Positions 63,790 through 64,000 of a DNA stretch of 64,000 bases are shown one piece after another. Every line of letters starts with the position of its first letter. Positions within the stretch are counted from its first letter, which is position 1. The stretch covers positions 5,698,001 to 5,762,000 of the forward strand of contig JAEMBT020000008.1 of assembly GCA_018873245.2 (NCBI GenBank), written 5' to 3'. The position numbers and the translations under genes are program-made. The notes beneath the pieces are model-generated. The model worked only from the letters and a program-made list of their open reading frames with translations. It had not been told where the DNA came from and searched no databases. This DNA comes from Archegozetes longisetosus (lineage: Eukaryota; Arthropoda; Arachnida; Sarcoptiformes; Trhypochthoniidae).

Positions 63790-64000
63790 AGTCTAGAAGA
63801 ACTGAAATTGATGGGAAAACTACAAAGCGATCATATCGTGCAATATAAGAGTTCTTGGATTGGAAATAATCAAATTCTTTACATTCAAATGGAGTTATGT
63901 TTCAGTACTTTAAAAAACATATTACTAAAAAAGAGAAATGAGTTTCAAAGAAAAGAACTGCAACCAATGTCTCGATTGGAATATTACATCTCAAGCGAAT
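63790..64000 (+). CDS. partial kinase domain, close to kinase 2 of the 22237 gene (runs off the window)
   Basis: The frame reads LEELKLMGKLQSDHIVQYKS, ILYIQMELCFSTLK and MSRLEYYISSE, matching residues in the N-to-C-lobe transition of the pseudokinase domain at 24785-25000 with few changes. It begins where that gene has exon 3, consistent with another copy having the same intron. The glycine loop is not visible upstream within the window and the catalytic loop is beyond its end, so activity cannot be judged. Confidence 0.7.

Overview
The window looks like an AT-rich animal (arthropod-type) nuclear genome. I favour a chelicerate, possibly an acariform mite, because of short 54-69 nt introns, a tandem family of RCC1/kinase genes and arthropod-style Polinton, LTR and LINE elements; the species is not provable from the window. 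Only a few host-type genes are visible and most sequence is transposons nested in transposons.

Layout. 1-15.2 kb: AT-rich, gene-poor, with a degraded LRR-like relic, one small glycine-rich ORF, a foldback MITE, a mariner fragment, a choline-kinase pseudogene and a glutamate-synthase (GOGAT) pseudogene. 15.8-20.1 kb: a dispersed repeat hit by a tRNA-like SINE (17-bp imperfect target duplication), then a 3.7-kb LINE (13-bp perfect target duplication) carrying a 2A-like motif. 20.1-22.2 kb: a degenerate tandem array and a promoter-proximal segment that recurs at 57.3 kb. 22.2-27.2 kb: an RCC1-kinase-pseudokinase gene followed by three broken relatives. 27.4-54.6 kb: a Polinton/adintovirus-like element on the minus strand with protease, capsid proteins, pX-like protein, integrase, packaging ATPase, an IAP and protein-primed PolB, decayed by in-frame stops and frameshifts. 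33.7-47.2 kb: an errantivirus-like LTR element inserted in the Polinton ATPase gene (LTRs 341 bp, 8 mismatches, 4-bp target duplication). 39.0-42.6 kb: an intact LINE inside the env region of that LTR element (12-bp target duplication). 54.8-57.3 kb: a Merlin-type DNA transposon with 279-bp inverted repeats. 57.3-64 kb: further RCC1/kinase copies, including one fused to a Myb/SANT-like domain.

How things work together. The order of insertion can be read: the kinase cluster and Polinton are oldest, then the LTR element, then the LINE. The most unusual items are (1) the LTR element, which carries a full fusion-type Env followed in the same frame by a shrunken Env paralogue lacking the cleavage/fusion segment, plus a three-exon antisense gene encoding a chromodomain protein near its 3' LTR; (2) the RCC1 beta-propeller/eIF2-alpha-kinase-like family, whose lead gene couples one apparently active kinase to one pseudokinase; (3) the Polinton-borne IAP. 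All functional statements are inferred from motifs read by eye; no database search was possible.
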